A stretch of DNA of 64,000 nucleotides, taken from an uncultured Oscillospiraceae bacterium. Lineage in GTDB: Bacteria > Bacillota > Clostridia > Oscillospirales > Oscillospiraceae. A model generated the notes under the pieces. It did no database searches and was not told the origin of the DNA. It saw only the letters and a program-made list of their open reading frames with translations. Both the position numbers and the translations under genes were made by a program. Numbering within the stretch: position 1 is the stretch's first letter; every line of letters begins with the position of its first letter. The stretch covers positions 59,496 to 123,495 of the forward strand of contig CAKUBI010000003.1 in the NCBI GenBank assembly GCA_934636865.1. The letters run 5' to 3'. Below, one piece after another: positions 24,529 through 34,576 of this stretch.

Positions 24529-25490
24529 ACGGCAGAAAATTTGAAACCTTTCAGCGCGCGGCTGACGCTTCGCTTCTGGAGGAGGCGCAACGTCCCGCGA
24601 AGAAAACGCCCGTCTGGACACGCTATGCCGCGGCCGCCGCGTGCGTCTGCATCGCCGCTGCTGCCGCCTTCACCCTGACATGGAAAAGCGGCCGGACCGA
24701 TAAGGTCCCCGGCGGCAGCCAGATCCCGGACCCGTGGAGCGGCACAACGCTTGCCGACATCCGCGCGATGGGGTATGACATGGTCCTGCCCGACGGGGCG
24801 GAAAACATCACCTTCACCGCGCTCAACGCCGGCGCGAACGGTGCGGAGATGGTCGAAGCGGACTACACGCTCGGCGGCGTGGCGTACACCTGCCGCGCGG
24901 CTAAGAGCGCGAAAAGCGAGGATATCTCCGGCCTGTATGAGACCTGGGATCAGGACCTGAGCTGGACGGTGGGCGAAACGCAGCTGCACATGTGCACCAA
25001 CAACCTCACAGGCTATGTCAGCTGGTATCTGCCCGGCGAAGGCCAGCAGTGGTGCGTGAGCAGCACGAGCAGCGACGCGCAGCTGCTGGAAAACGCCGAG
25101 ATCCTTGCCGCCGGACTTGGCCAGAGCCTTGCAACCGCACCCGATGGCGCGGAGGATGTGAGCATCCGCGTCTTTTCGCTCGACGGCCGCGCCGTGGCCG
25201 AGACCTCGTTCACGGCGGACGGCGCGCGCTGGACCTACCGCACCGCGCCGGGCGATCTCGAGCTTGTGGATATTTCCGGGCTCGGCGATCTTTCGGTCAG
25301 CGAGAGCGGCAGCGTGAGCTACTGCATCGCGCAGCTTTCCTACGATGAAGGCGGCGCGGGCAAGATCATCTGGTTCGACATCGTCCCCGGCGTTGAGTAC
25401 AGCCTGAGCGTGGAAAGCGGCGCAAGCGAAGAATCTCTCACCGCCATGGCGAACGCGCTCTTTACCCCCCTGCAGGGCGAGGTGGGCTGA
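24525..25490 (+). CDS. Membrane protein with duplicated domain, probable anti-sigma partner
   Basis: This 321-residue protein has a short cytoplasmic N-terminus, a membrane helix at about residues 34-53 and an extracytoplasmic part of two related repeats (about 82-190 and 198-312). Both repeats begin PDGAE, then share a strand pattern leading to DISGL and a closing region (LHMCTNNLTGYVSWY versus YCIAQLSY). This resembles DUF4367-type sensory domains attached to sigma operons, but the assignment is tentative. Its four-base overlap with the sigma gene is the main argument for an anti-sigma role. It has no zinc-binding motif. Confidence 0.7.
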   Translation: MNGRKFETFQRAADASLLEEAQRPAKKTPVWTRYAAAAACVCIAAAAAFTLTWKSGRTDKVPGGSQIPDPWSGTTLADIRAMGYDMVLPDGAENITFTALNAGANGAEMVEADYTLGGVAYTCRAAKSAKSEDISGLYETWDQDLSWTVGETQLHMCTNNLTGYVSWYLPGEGQQWCVSSTSSDAQLLENAEILAAGLGQSLATAPDGAEDVSIRVFSLDGRAVAETSFTADGARWTYRTAPGDLELVDISGLGDLSVSESGSVSYCIAQLSYDEGGAGKIIWFDIVPGVEYSLSVESGASEESLTAMANALFTPLQGEVG

Positions 25491-25563
25491 ACCGGGGACG
25501 GCGTGCCGCCGCATGCGCTTTCCGATCTCCGGTATCTGTTCCATTCGCCATTTTTTCAAAAAG

Positions 25564-25608
25564 CAGGAAATGCGTAAGCCCATGAGACCTGGGCTTACGC
25601 ATTTCTGC
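25564..25608 (-). terminator. Terminator between the sigma operon and the DUF2089 gene
   Basis: A long stem AAATGCGTAAGCCC/GGGCTTACGCATTT, extended by GCAG/CTGC, with a 9-nt loop. On the minus strand it is followed by CTTTTTTG, so it mainly ends the DUF2089 transcript. Confidence 0.85.
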
Positions 25609-25656
25609 TGTACGATCATGATATGAGCTTTTCCCCATTTCCGCCAAAAGGTGCCA

Positions 25657-26400
25657 TCAATTTCCGTTCTGTTCTCCGGTGAGGATCAACTCGCCGCGTC
25701 CATTCTCAGCAATCCCCGCCCACTCCAAAATTGCAGCCATCACAAACACGGGGTCAAAAACCGATTCTCCGATTGCTCGACCGCGGTGAAGCGCTATTGT
25801 ACCGACAACGGTATTTTCCTCACAGCCGGGTTCACCGAGCTTATAGTTTCTTCCATTGCCTTTCTTTGCTCTGCCGCCTTGCTTTATAAGGAGTTCCACA
25901 ATATCGTCAAATACCTTATAGTCATAGGCTGGCTTAACAGGCAGCTTATCACTTGTAAAAGTGGTTCCGTCCGGCTCCGCGTAAATCTCGCAGGGAAGGC
26001 CTCTGGCTGTGTATACGGTGACGTGACCGCCATGCGCTTTCAGCTTTGCTTTGATGATTTCGGACGCGAGTGTGCTTGTATCATCCACATCCATGCGGCT
26101 TACATCAATTTCCTTTGGCATTACCTTCTCCGTTCCACCGCCAAGATTTAAGGCGGCAAGCAATTCATCCAGTTTCTTTTTTGCGGTTGGATAAGATATT
26201 TGCATATCAGACTGTACCTCCTTCAGGTTTCCTCTGTCTTTCAAAAAAGTAATCAGGAACTCGAATTGCTCCTTGTCGAGCCGATCAAAAAGGCTAAGGT
26301 CGAACGTGTTTCTTAGCTCCATGCCACAATCAGGGCATTGCAGCGTGGTAACTCGCAGTGTCCCATGACAGGCGGGGCATTTTGAAATAAGCCGGTTCAT
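25657..26400 (-). CDS. DUF2089 family protein (zinc ribbon plus HTH)
   Basis: This 247-residue protein begins with a zinc ribbon (Cys8-x2-Cys11 and Cys21-x2-Cys24), followed by a DUF2089 helix-turn-helix region (FDRLDKEQFEFLITFLKDRGNLKEVQSDMQISYPTAKKKLDELL). Family members look like small transcription regulators. The C-terminal half (residues 110-247) is longer than most and has VDDTSTLASEIIKAKLKAHGG and RGLPCEIYAEPDGTTF, without an identifiable domain. The start at 26400 has AGAGGTGA upstream. It is a single gene; the target is unknown. Confidence 0.85.
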   Translation of the reverse strand: MNRLISKCPACHGTLRVTTLQCPDCGMELRNTFDLSLFDRLDKEQFEFLITFLKDRGNLKEVQSDMQISYPTAKKKLDELLAALNLGGGTEKVMPKEIDVSRMDVDDTSTLASEIIKAKLKAHGGHVTVYTARGLPCEIYAEPDGTTFTSDKLPVKPAYDYKVFDDIVELLIKQGGRAKKGNGRNYKLGEPGCEENTVVGTIALHRGRAIGESVFDPVFVMAAILEWAGIAENGRGELILTGEQNGN

Positions 26401-26540
26401 ATAAATCACCTCTTTGCTTACATGATACAATTAGAGAGCGGATTTGTCAGTATAGTGCTCAATTATTTTTATTACTATTTTGCAGTCGTGATGAAAGTAC
26501 CATGAATCTGCGGATACTGTACAGCAGGGAAAGCGGAATC

Positions 26541-26577
26541 AAAAAATCGGCACCTGCTTTTTGGCAGGTGCCGATTT
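26541..26577 (-). terminator. Terminator of groES-groEL
   Basis: The stem AATCGGCACCTGC/GCAGGTGCCGATT with loop TTTTTG is followed on the minus strand by TTTTTTG; it lies about 110 bp after groEL. The remainder of the gap 26401-26687 shows nothing else. Confidence 0.9.
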
Positions 26578-26687
26578 CTGTTACCCTACAATGCGCTTGA
26601 ATTTTTGGCGTAAGTGGCGTAAGGCAGGCGTAAATCCGCTTTTGCGCACTCAAAAAATCAAGCAATTTCAAGGCTTTGCGGTGTCTC

Positions 26688-28325
<1,638 letters not shown>

Positions 28326-28337
28326 TTACCTCCTCTA

Positions 28338-28622
28338 TTACTCTACGATGGCAAGGATGTCGCTCTGGCGGACAACGACGTATTCCTCGTCGTCCAGCTT
28401 GACCTCGGTGCCGGAATACTTGCTGGTGATGACCTTGTCGCCGGGCTTGACGGTCATTACAACGTCGTGACCGTCCACCATGCCGCCGGGGCCGACGGAA
28501 ATGACTTCGGCAACGGAGGGCTTCTCCTTGGCGCTGGCGGTCAGGATGATGCCGCCCTTCGTGGTCTCTTCGACCTCGACCATCTTGAGGATGACGCGGT
28601 CAGCAAGCGGTGTGAGTTTCAT
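28338..28622 (-). CDS. groES: Co-chaperonin GroES
   Basis: This 94-residue subunit forms the heptameric lid of GroEL. The family start MKLTPLADRVILKMVEVEETTKGGI contains the mobile loop that docks GroEL, and GDKVITSKYSGTEVKLDDEEYVVVRQSDILA ends the domain. The start at 28622 has AAGGAGG 9 bases before it. It is first in the groES-groEL operon, with a perfect CIRCE site 51 bp upstream. Confidence 0.98.
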   Translation of the reverse strand: MKLTPLADRVILKMVEVEETTKGGIILTASAKEKPSVAEVISVGPGGMVDGHDVVMTVKPGDKVITSKYSGTEVKLDDEEYVVVRQSDILAIVE

Positions 28623-28672
28623 GGCTTGGTGCCTCCTTGTATATTTTAAAATTTTTAACGTTCTCAGCTCGG

Positions 28673-28699
28673 TTAGCACTCAAAGTCTCTGAGTGCTAA
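28673..28699. promoter_or_regulatory. CIRCE operator (HrcA site)
   Basis: TTAGCACTC-N9-GAGTGCTAA is a perfect match to the CIRCE consensus. It lies between the promoter and groES, so HrcA binding would block the operon until heat stress. Confidence 0.98.
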
Positions 28700-28710
28700 C
28701 CGATGGTGCT

Positions 28711-28739
28711 ATCATAGCGCACCGCTACACCATTTGCAA
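28711..28739 (-). promoter_or_regulatory. Sigma-A promoter of groES-groEL
   Basis: On the minus strand TTGCAA, 17-bp spacer, TATGAT, ending 12 bp before the CIRCE element. Confidence 0.85.
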
Positions 28740-28813
28740 GGGGTATTTTGGGAATTTCTCAAAAATTCACAGCTTATTCAAAAACTCCCGCCGCCGCTTT
28801 TCACCAGAAAAAC

Positions 28814-28848
28814 GAACGGGGTCGAATGCCGGTGCATTCGACCCCGTT
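28814..28848 (-). terminator. Terminator after the lipid kinase gene
   Basis: A 14-bp stem AACGGGGTCGAATGC/GCATTCGACCCCGTT with a CGG/CCG loop; on the minus strand it is followed by CGTTTTTCTGG. Confidence 0.85.
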
Positions 28849-28877
28849 TTCCTATCTTTTGCTGCTGCGCCGCCGCG

Positions 28878-29810
28878 TTACCGCGCCGTCGCGTCCGGGC
28901 TGCACCCTGCGGGCGCAAAGAAATTGACCTTCTTATCCGCGAGCCGGAGCGTCACGGCCTGGGAGTGGATGCTTTCGCCGTCAAGGCAGGTCGTAAGGTC
29001 ATCCTCGAGCGCTTCGATGCGCACGACCTTCGCCGTGGAGACGCGGATGATGTCCTGCGGCAGCTTTTTATAGTTGCCCGCGCTGTAATCGGGGAAGAGC
29101 GCGGCAAAGCGCGCCTTGCTCACGTTTTTGACGAGCACCGTATGCAAGACGCCGTCGGTCATGCGGGCCTCGGGCACAGGGGTCGATCCGCCGCCGTAAT
29201 AGCGGCCGTTGCACATGGAAACGAGCGCATAGGTATCCTCGAGCACCTCGTCGTCGAGCGTCACGCGCCACCTGCGGCCGATCTTTTTGAAGAGAAAGTT
29301 CACCGCGACGCTCGCAAGATAGCTGCCGCGCCCCGTGAGCATCGGCGACGAGCCGAACTCGTGCACGCTCTCGGCGATGCGCGCGTCGATGCCCGTGCAG
29401 GCGATCGTCAGGCAGTACTTGCCGTTGCAGTCGATGAGGTCGAGCGGCGTCACGGGCCCGTTCCAGAGATTTTCCGCGTCGAGGAAAAGGGGCTCTGCGT
29501 CCCTGCCGAAATTTTTGAGAAAGTCGTTGCCCGTACCGACGGGGATGCAGGTCATCGCGGCGTTGTCAAAGCCCGCGATGCCGTTGGCGATCTCGTTGAT
29601 CGTGCCGTCGCCGCCGCAGGCGTAAAAGCGCACCGGCTCGCCGGTCTCGGCGATGGCGCGCGTGAGCATCGTCGCGTGTCCGCGCGACTTTGTCAGCATG
29701 CACTCCACGTCCAGATCGTGCTTTTTGCGCAGCGCCTCGGCCATCGTGTAGACGCGCTGGCGGCTGTCCTTCTTCCCGGCGGCGGGATTGATGATGAAAA
29801 TGTGCCTCAA
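28878..29810 (-). CDS. Diacylglycerol kinase family lipid kinase (DagK/YegS type)
   Basis: This 310-residue kinase has the family opening HIFIINPAAGKK, the nucleotide loop GGDGTINEIANGI and GTGNDFLKNFGRD. It phosphorylates diacylglycerol or a related lipid, often to recycle diacylglycerol left by lipoteichoic acid synthesis, and an LTA-synthase-like gene lies about 2.5 kb upstream. The start is taken as TTG at 29810 because AGGAG lies 8 bases before it; a GTG at 29819 would place that site inside the gene. It is monocistronic with its own terminator. Confidence 0.92.
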   Translation of the reverse strand: MRHIFIINPAAGKKDSRQRVYTMAEALRKKHDLDVECMLTKSRGHATMLTRAIAETGEPVRFYACGGDGTINEIANGIAGFDNAAMTCIPVGTGNDFLKNFGRDAEPLFLDAENLWNGPVTPLDLIDCNGKYCLTIACTGIDARIAESVHEFGSSPMLTGRGSYLASVAVNFLFKKIGRRWRVTLDDEVLEDTYALVSMCNGRYYGGGSTPVPEARMTDGVLHTVLVKNVSKARFAALFPDYSAGNYKKLPQDIIRVSTAKVVRIEALEDDLTTCLDGESIHSQAVTLRLADKKVNFFAPAGCSPDATAR

Positions 29811-29917
29811 ACCACTCACTCCTGCTTAAAATTCTGCTGCTTTTTCTCTACTATACCGCAGCGGGCGGGAAAAAGGAATGAACAGCATGTTAATTCTGTG
29901 TGAAGAATCTGAGCGGT

Positions 29918-31063
29918 CTATTCCGCGAAAAACGCCTCGATCGCCGCGCGCTCGCAGCTGACGCTGCCCTGCACGAAGTTCGGCTTGCCGCCGCCGCGGC
30001 CCGAAAGCGCCGCGTTCATCTTCTTCGTCAGCTCGCGCAGGTCCCCGTCCGCGCGGCCGATGGCGTACTTATACGCGCCGTCCGCCCCGGCAAAGACCGC
30101 GCAGCGGCCGCCGCAGGTGTTCGCCACCGCGTCGCAGAGCCTGCGCAGGCTGTCGCCCGAAAGCTCGTCCGCAAAGAGCAGCACGTCGCCCCGGCCCGCG
30201 TACTGCGCGGCCGTCTGGGCAAAGACGGATTCCTCGAGCTTCGCGCAGCGCAGCTTGAGCGCGCCGAGCTCGCCCTGCAGCCGCTCCACCGCCGCCGCGC
30301 TCGCAACGGGCTTGACGGAAAGCGCCTGCCCGATGCGGAGGCTCTGCTCCCAGCAGGCGGAAAGATACCGCCGCGCGCGGCCGCCGCAGAGAAGCTCGAT
30401 GCGCACGCCCTCGCGGAACTTCTGGACCGACAGGAACTTCACAAGGCCCACCTGACCGGAGCGCGCCACATGCGTGCCGCAGCAGGCGCAGCAGTCCGCG
30501 CCAGGGAAGGCGACGATGCGCACGTCGCCCTCGAGCGGCTTTTTGCTGCGGTACTCGACGGCGTCAAGCTCCGCGCCGCGGTAGAAGTGAATGTCGATGG
30601 GATGGTCCTCGCAGATGTAGCGGTTCGCCGCCTCCTCGATCTCCAAAAGCTCGTCCCACGAAATGTCGGCGTTGAAGTCGATGGTCACGCTCTCCGCGCC
30701 CATGTGGAAGCCGACGTTGTCGCAGCGGAAGCGCGCGCAGATTAGGCCCGAGCAGATGTGCTCGCCTGAATGCTGCTGCATGTGGTCGAAGCGGCGCGTC
30801 CAGTCGATCCTGCCGTCCACGCTCTCGCCCGCCGCAAGGGGCTTGTCGCAAAGGTGCGTGATAACGCCGCCCTTGTCGTGGACCTCGAGGACGTTCGCTT
30901 CCCCCAAAACGCCGGTGTCATACGGCTGGCCGCCGCCCTCGGGATAAAAGGCCGTCCTGTCCAGCGTGACAAGATATCCGCCCTTTACCTCCTCGCAGGA
31001 GATGACGGCGGCGGTGAACTCCCGCAGAAAGGGATCTTCATAATAGAGTTTTTTCGTTTCCAT
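29918..31063 (-). CDS. AlaX-like alanyl-tRNA editing protein with DHHA1 domain
   Basis: This 381-residue protein is homologous to the editing and C-Ala (DHHA1) portions of alanyl-tRNA synthetase, without the catalytic core. The zinc ligands His98 and His102 (HSGEH) and Cys194/His198 (CCGTH) are present, so hydrolysis of Ser- or Gly-tRNA(Ala) is expected. Other features are FYPEGGGQPYDTG, the C-terminal coiled region (about 240-275) and the DHHA1 glycine-rich GRGGGKPNFVQGS. This long AlaX type is common in Clostridia. It starts after an AGGAG site, 11 bp downstream of the GH3 gene, and may be cotranscribed with it. Confidence 0.92.
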   Translation of the reverse strand: METKKLYYEDPFLREFTAAVISCEEVKGGYLVTLDRTAFYPEGGGQPYDTGVLGEANVLEVHDKGGVITHLCDKPLAAGESVDGRIDWTRRFDHMQQHSGEHICSGLICARFRCDNVGFHMGAESVTIDFNADISWDELLEIEEAANRYICEDHPIDIHFYRGAELDAVEYRSKKPLEGDVRIVAFPGADCCACCGTHVARSGQVGLVKFLSVQKFREGVRIELLCGGRARRYLSACWEQSLRIGQALSVKPVASAAAVERLQGELGALKLRCAKLEESVFAQTAAQYAGRGDVLLFADELSGDSLRRLCDAVANTCGGRCAVFAGADGAYKYAIGRADGDLRELTKKMNAALSGRGGGKPNFVQGSVSCERAAIEAFFAE

Positions 31064-31074
31064 GGTATTTCTCC

Positions 31075-32256
31075 TCAGTCGATCAGGCCGAGCGCCTGTT
31101 TTTCATGCAGTACGCGGTATACGTGCGCGTCGATCTCCCGCTCGTCGATCTCGCCTGACCTCACGGCGTCGATGACCTGCGGGATCTGCGTCCGGTAGTC
31201 GGTGGTCACGATCATGTCGTTGCCCGCCTGCAGGGCGAGCACGGCGACGCGCCCGTCCTGCGCGTAGGCCTTCACCGCGTCCATGGCAAGATCGTCCGTC
31301 ACCACGACGCCGTCAAAGCCGAGCGTGCCGCGCAGGATCTCATGCACCTTCGGCGAGAGCGACGCGGGAAGGGACGCGTCCATGCAGTTTACGATATTGT
31401 GGCTCACGAGCACGAACGGCGCGCCCGCCGCGATGCCCGCCGAGAAGGGCAGAAAATCCGACGTTTCAAACGTCTCATAGCTCCGCTCATCGACGGCGAT
31501 GCCCGTGTGCGTGTCCACATTATTGCCGTAGCCGGGAAAATGCTTCAAAACGCAGGCAACACCAGCGTCCGCGTAGGCGGGAACGGCCTTTGCGATATAG
31601 TCCGCCGTGGTCTGCGCGTCCTTGCCGAACGAGCGGGCGTAGATAAAGTCGCTCTGATCGGTCGATACGTCGCACACGGGGGCAAAGTTCACGTTCACGC
31701 CGATCTCCCGGAGCGTCTGGTTATAGGAAAGTGTCGTGCTCAGAAGGCCGTCCATCCCGAGGGAGGCGTACAGCTCCTGCGGGGAGGCGAGCGGGGAGGA
31801 GAAGAGGTTCCCGTTCCGGCTCGCGCGCGTCACGGTGCCGCCCTCCTCGTCGCTGCCGATGAGAAGCGGAATATCCGCCGCGTCCTGATAGGACTGCACC
31901 GCCGCGGTGAAGGCGTCCTTCGTGAGGTAATTGCCGTTCGCATCCTTATAATCCCGGCTGAAAAGCAGCAGCCCGCCGAGGTGGTAGGACTTCACGTCCT
32001 CCGCCGCCCCCGTCTCTGGGCAGCGGACGAAGAAGAGCTGCCCGACCTTTTCTTCAAGCGTCATGCTGGCAATTCGCTCGTTCAGCCGCTCTTCGGCAAG
32101 CTCCTCGGGTGTTTTTCCCGGGGTAACGGGCGTAGGCTCGACCGCCGGGGCGTCCGGCTCATCGGGCGTGTCCGGCGCGTCCGTTTTCTGCGTGCCGCAG
32201 GCGGCCAGCAGCAGCATGCACAGCGCCGCCAGCAGCACAAGAGCATATCGTTTCAT
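31075..32256 (-). CDS. nagZ: Glycoside hydrolase family 3 lipoprotein (NagZ-like)
   Basis: This 393-residue lipoprotein (LLLAAC lipobox, Cys20) has an acidic Pro-rich linker (residues 25-50) and a GH3 N-terminal domain. Signature segments are LGGLLLFSRDYKD, GSDEEGGTVTR, KHFPGYGNNVDTHTG containing the NagZ His/Asp region, and FDGVVVTDDLAMDAV with the nucleophile Asp. NagZ-type enzymes remove N-acetylglucosamine from peptidoglycan fragments; the external location fits wall recycling. It lies 12 bp after the LTA-synthase-like gene, in one wall-polymer operon. Confidence 0.92.
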   Translation of the reverse strand: MKRYALVLLAALCMLLLAACGTQKTDAPDTPDEPDAPAVEPTPVTPGKTPEELAEERLNERIASMTLEEKVGQLFFVRCPETGAAEDVKSYHLGGLLLFSRDYKDANGNYLTKDAFTAAVQSYQDAADIPLLIGSDEEGGTVTRASRNGNLFSSPLASPQELYASLGMDGLLSTTLSYNQTLREIGVNVNFAPVCDVSTDQSDFIYARSFGKDAQTTADYIAKAVPAYADAGVACVLKHFPGYGNNVDTHTGIAVDERSYETFETSDFLPFSAGIAAGAPFVLVSHNIVNCMDASLPASLSPKVHEILRGTLGFDGVVVTDDLAMDAVKAYAQDGRVAVLALQAGNDMIVTTDYRTQIPQVIDAVRSGEIDEREIDAHVYRVLHEKQALGLID

Positions 32257-32268
32257 CGTTGATTCTCC

Positions 32269-34143
32269 TTAGCTTTCGCCGTCAAAATGCGTTTCAATGT
32301 AATACTGCGCGCGAAGATACCGGTCGTTTTCATCCTCCGCCGCGCCCTCGAGCGACGCGACGATCTGCCCGTCGCTCATGCGCCAGCCGCTCTCGCTCAT
32401 CAGCGGCGACACCGCGCGCATCTCACGCTGGAGCTGCATGAAGCCGCTGCCCTCCCAGCCGCACTCATCAAAGACCTTCGCCATCAGAAAGCACGGGGAG
32501 AAATCGCCGCCGTCGCCGGTGAAATCACCGCCGAGGACCTCCTTTGCCGCGCTGTTGGCAAAGATGACGTAGGGCGTTGCGTAGTAGTTATAAAAACCCT
32601 CCTGCGTGGAAACATCCAGATCGACGCCGATCTCGGTGTAGACGCTGCTGCCGTTGCCCATCCAGGGCTTGTGGTCGCCGAAAAACACCAGCACCACCGG
32701 CTCCTCGCGCGCCTCCAGCTCGTCGGCAAGGCGCGCCATTTCCTGCACGGTGCTGCGCACCCCGGCCAGATAGTTGTTGATGACGCAGCAGGACTCCATC
32801 GACCAGCCGTTTTTCTCGGGCGTGACGTATTCCTCCCAGTACGTTTCGGAGGGATACGGCCCGTGGTTCTGGTACGACACGGAAAACAGCAGCAGCGGAT
32901 CGTCCGTCTCCGTGCGCGAGTCGATATCATTCAGCAGATAATCCACCAGCACCGCGTCGGAGCGGTAAAGCGCGTCGTTCATCGAAATAAGGTCGCCGAA
33001 GCCCGTCTCGTTGAATACGCTCTCGTCAAAGCCAAGGTATTCGTTCACGTTGCTGCGGTTATAGAACCAGCTGTAGCCGGGGTGGCGGTAGAGCGCGTCA
33101 TAGCCCTGGCTCTTGAAGTAGCGGACAAAGGAATTCGTCGCGCTGCGGAACTCCTCGTGCTCGCTGTAGCCCGTGAGAAAGCCCCACTCGGTATCCACCG
33201 TGCCGCCGGCGAAGATATTCGTCAGGAGCCGGCCCGAAACGCTGCGCTCCTCCAGCTCGTGCAGCGGCTCATAGACCTTCTGGATGGCGGGCACGCCTGA
33301 AAGGACGGGGAAGTCCGTCAGGTCGCTGAAGGCCTCGAGCATGATGCCGACGACCGTTACCTTCTGCCCGTCCGGAATGTCCGCGTCGGTATACTGCGCG
33401 AGCGTGCCGCTCGCCTCGCTCTCGCGGTAGCCGCTCGGCGCGGCGGGGAACATGTCCTGCACGCTGTAGAGGAAGGGATAGGTCGTGCCGCGCGAGAGGT
33501 AGATCTCCACCTCCGACCAGGGGTTGATGAGGCTGGGGTTCGCCGTCTTTTCGTAGATGTCCGCGCTGGTGTAGAGCTCAAAATAGCTCGCGAGCGCCAG
33601 CGTGAGCATCGCCATGAGTCCGGCAAGGCGGCCGCGCGCGCTCATGCGCTCTTTTCGCAGCAGGACGATGGAGAGGACGAGCATCAGAAGGAAGCCGCCG
33701 AGCACGAGCCTGACCGGCTCCGTGAGCTCAAAGGTGTACTTATCCATGATGCCGCCCGCCGTGCGGATCAGGCGCAGGTCGCTTGCGAGCACGGGGTCGC
33801 CGCGCAGCTGGACCTTATAGTAGCTCGCGAGCGCCAGGCCGAGAAACGGCACCGCCGAGAGGAGGTACGCCGCCCACGGCCGCGCGAAGAGGAAAAAGCC
33901 GAGGTACACAAGAAGCAGCGGCAGCAGCAGGTTCATCGCAACAAGCAGCGGCAGCTCGAGGTACGACGCCCACAGCGCCTGCGCGTCGATGCTCGCGTAG
34001 GAGTGCGCCGTGAGATAGAGCGACAGCATGCCGATGCCGATGCCGAAGGCCGTGAGCCACAGAAAGACCCATAAGCGGTGCACGCAGCGCATCGCCCTGC
34101 CGGTCTTTTCATCCGGGCGCAGCAGAGAACGGAAAAATCGCAT
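32269..34143 (-). CDS. LTA synthase family membrane sulfatase
   Basis: This 624-residue protein has about five N-terminal membrane helices, then a large external sulfatase-fold domain. Visible elements are GVPAIQKVYEPL, AGGTVDTEWGFLTG where the Thr is the expected nucleophile, LFSVSYQNHGPYP, and the metal-binding VVLVFFGDHKPWMG. Family members transfer glycerol-phosphate from phosphatidylglycerol to build lipoteichoic acid or modify glycolipids. The start at 34143 has AAAGGTGG before it; the long upstream extension covers the promoter. It is first in an operon with the GH3 and AlaX genes. Confidence 0.9.
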   Translation of the reverse strand: MRFFRSLLRPDEKTGRAMRCVHRLWVFLWLTAFGIGIGMLSLYLTAHSYASIDAQALWASYLELPLLVAMNLLLPLLLVYLGFFLFARPWAAYLLSAVPFLGLALASYYKVQLRGDPVLASDLRLIRTAGGIMDKYTFELTEPVRLVLGGFLLMLVLSIVLLRKERMSARGRLAGLMAMLTLALASYFELYTSADIYEKTANPSLINPWSEVEIYLSRGTTYPFLYSVQDMFPAAPSGYRESEASGTLAQYTDADIPDGQKVTVVGIMLEAFSDLTDFPVLSGVPAIQKVYEPLHELEERSVSGRLLTNIFAGGTVDTEWGFLTGYSEHEEFRSATNSFVRYFKSQGYDALYRHPGYSWFYNRSNVNEYLGFDESVFNETGFGDLISMNDALYRSDAVLVDYLLNDIDSRTETDDPLLLFSVSYQNHGPYPSETYWEEYVTPEKNGWSMESCCVINNYLAGVRSTVQEMARLADELEAREEPVVLVFFGDHKPWMGNGSSVYTEIGVDLDVSTQEGFYNYYATPYVIFANSAAKEVLGGDFTGDGGDFSPCFLMAKVFDECGWEGSGFMQLQREMRAVSPLMSESGWRMSDGQIVASLEGAAEDENDRYLRAQYYIETHFDGES

Positions 34144-34192
34144 AAAAAAGGTTCCACCTTTCCTGGGGCATTGCAAAATAGAATAATTGTAA

Positions 34193-34221
34193 AGTATATC
34201 AGTTTTCTGTAAAAAACGCAA
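34193..34221 (-). promoter_or_regulatory. Sigma-A promoter of the LTA-synthase-like operon
   Basis: On the minus strand TTGCGT, 17-bp spacer, TATACT, 50 bp upstream of the start codon. Confidence 0.75.
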
Positions 34222-34260
34222 CTGGACACCTTTGCCGTCTCTGTACAGTGCGCCGCGCTC

Positions 34261-34289
34261 TTGACAAGCGGCGGCGCGCATGCTATTCT
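34261..34289 (+). promoter_or_regulatory. Sigma-A promoter of the glyS T-box leader
   Basis: TTGACA, 17-bp spacer, TATTCT with a TGC extension, directly ahead of the T-box leader. Confidence 0.88.
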
Positions 34290-34295
34290 GTAGGG

Positions 34296-34537
34296 CAAAG
34301 AAAGGCTGAGAAAAAGAAGCGTTTCTTCCCACCCGCTTTGCAGAGAGGGGACGGACGGTGCAAGTCCCCGTGGGAGAAGAAAGGCGGCGCTTTTGAGCCG
34401 TGCGGCGGAAATGCCGCGCCGGTCCCCCCCGTTACCGGGGAACGAAGTGCCCCGCATCCAGCGGGGAATTCAGGTGGAACCACGGGTTACAATGCTTAAC
34501 TCGCCCTGAGCCGAACACCGGCTCGGGGCGTTTTTTC
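34296..34537 (+). ncRNA. Glycine T-box riboswitch upstream of glyS
   Basis: The leader between promoter and glyS has a stem I with AGAGAGGGGAC, a probable GGC glycine specifier near 34383, and the T-box core AGGTGGAACCACGG at about 34470-34485. Its UGGA complements the UCCA end of uncharged tRNA-Gly (discriminator U73). It ends in a terminator hairpin (34502-34530, CGCCCTGAGCC/GGCTCGGGGCG) plus T6. Uncharged tRNA-Gly should favour the antiterminator and switch glyS on. This leader explains most of the gene-free 34144-34576 interval. Confidence 0.9.
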
Positions 34538-34576
34538 GTTCCCCGCCGGAAAAACGACGAAAAGGAGAAACCAATC

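Noticed and set aside
26459-26671. 70-codon minus-strand frame between the DUF2089 gene and groEL
   Set aside because: It crosses the groEL terminator hairpin, has no SD and no conserved sequence.
34400-34576. N-terminal extension of glyS to 34400
   Set aside because: The extension would translate the T-box antiterminator and terminator; AAAGGAG before 34577 and family alignment fix the start.
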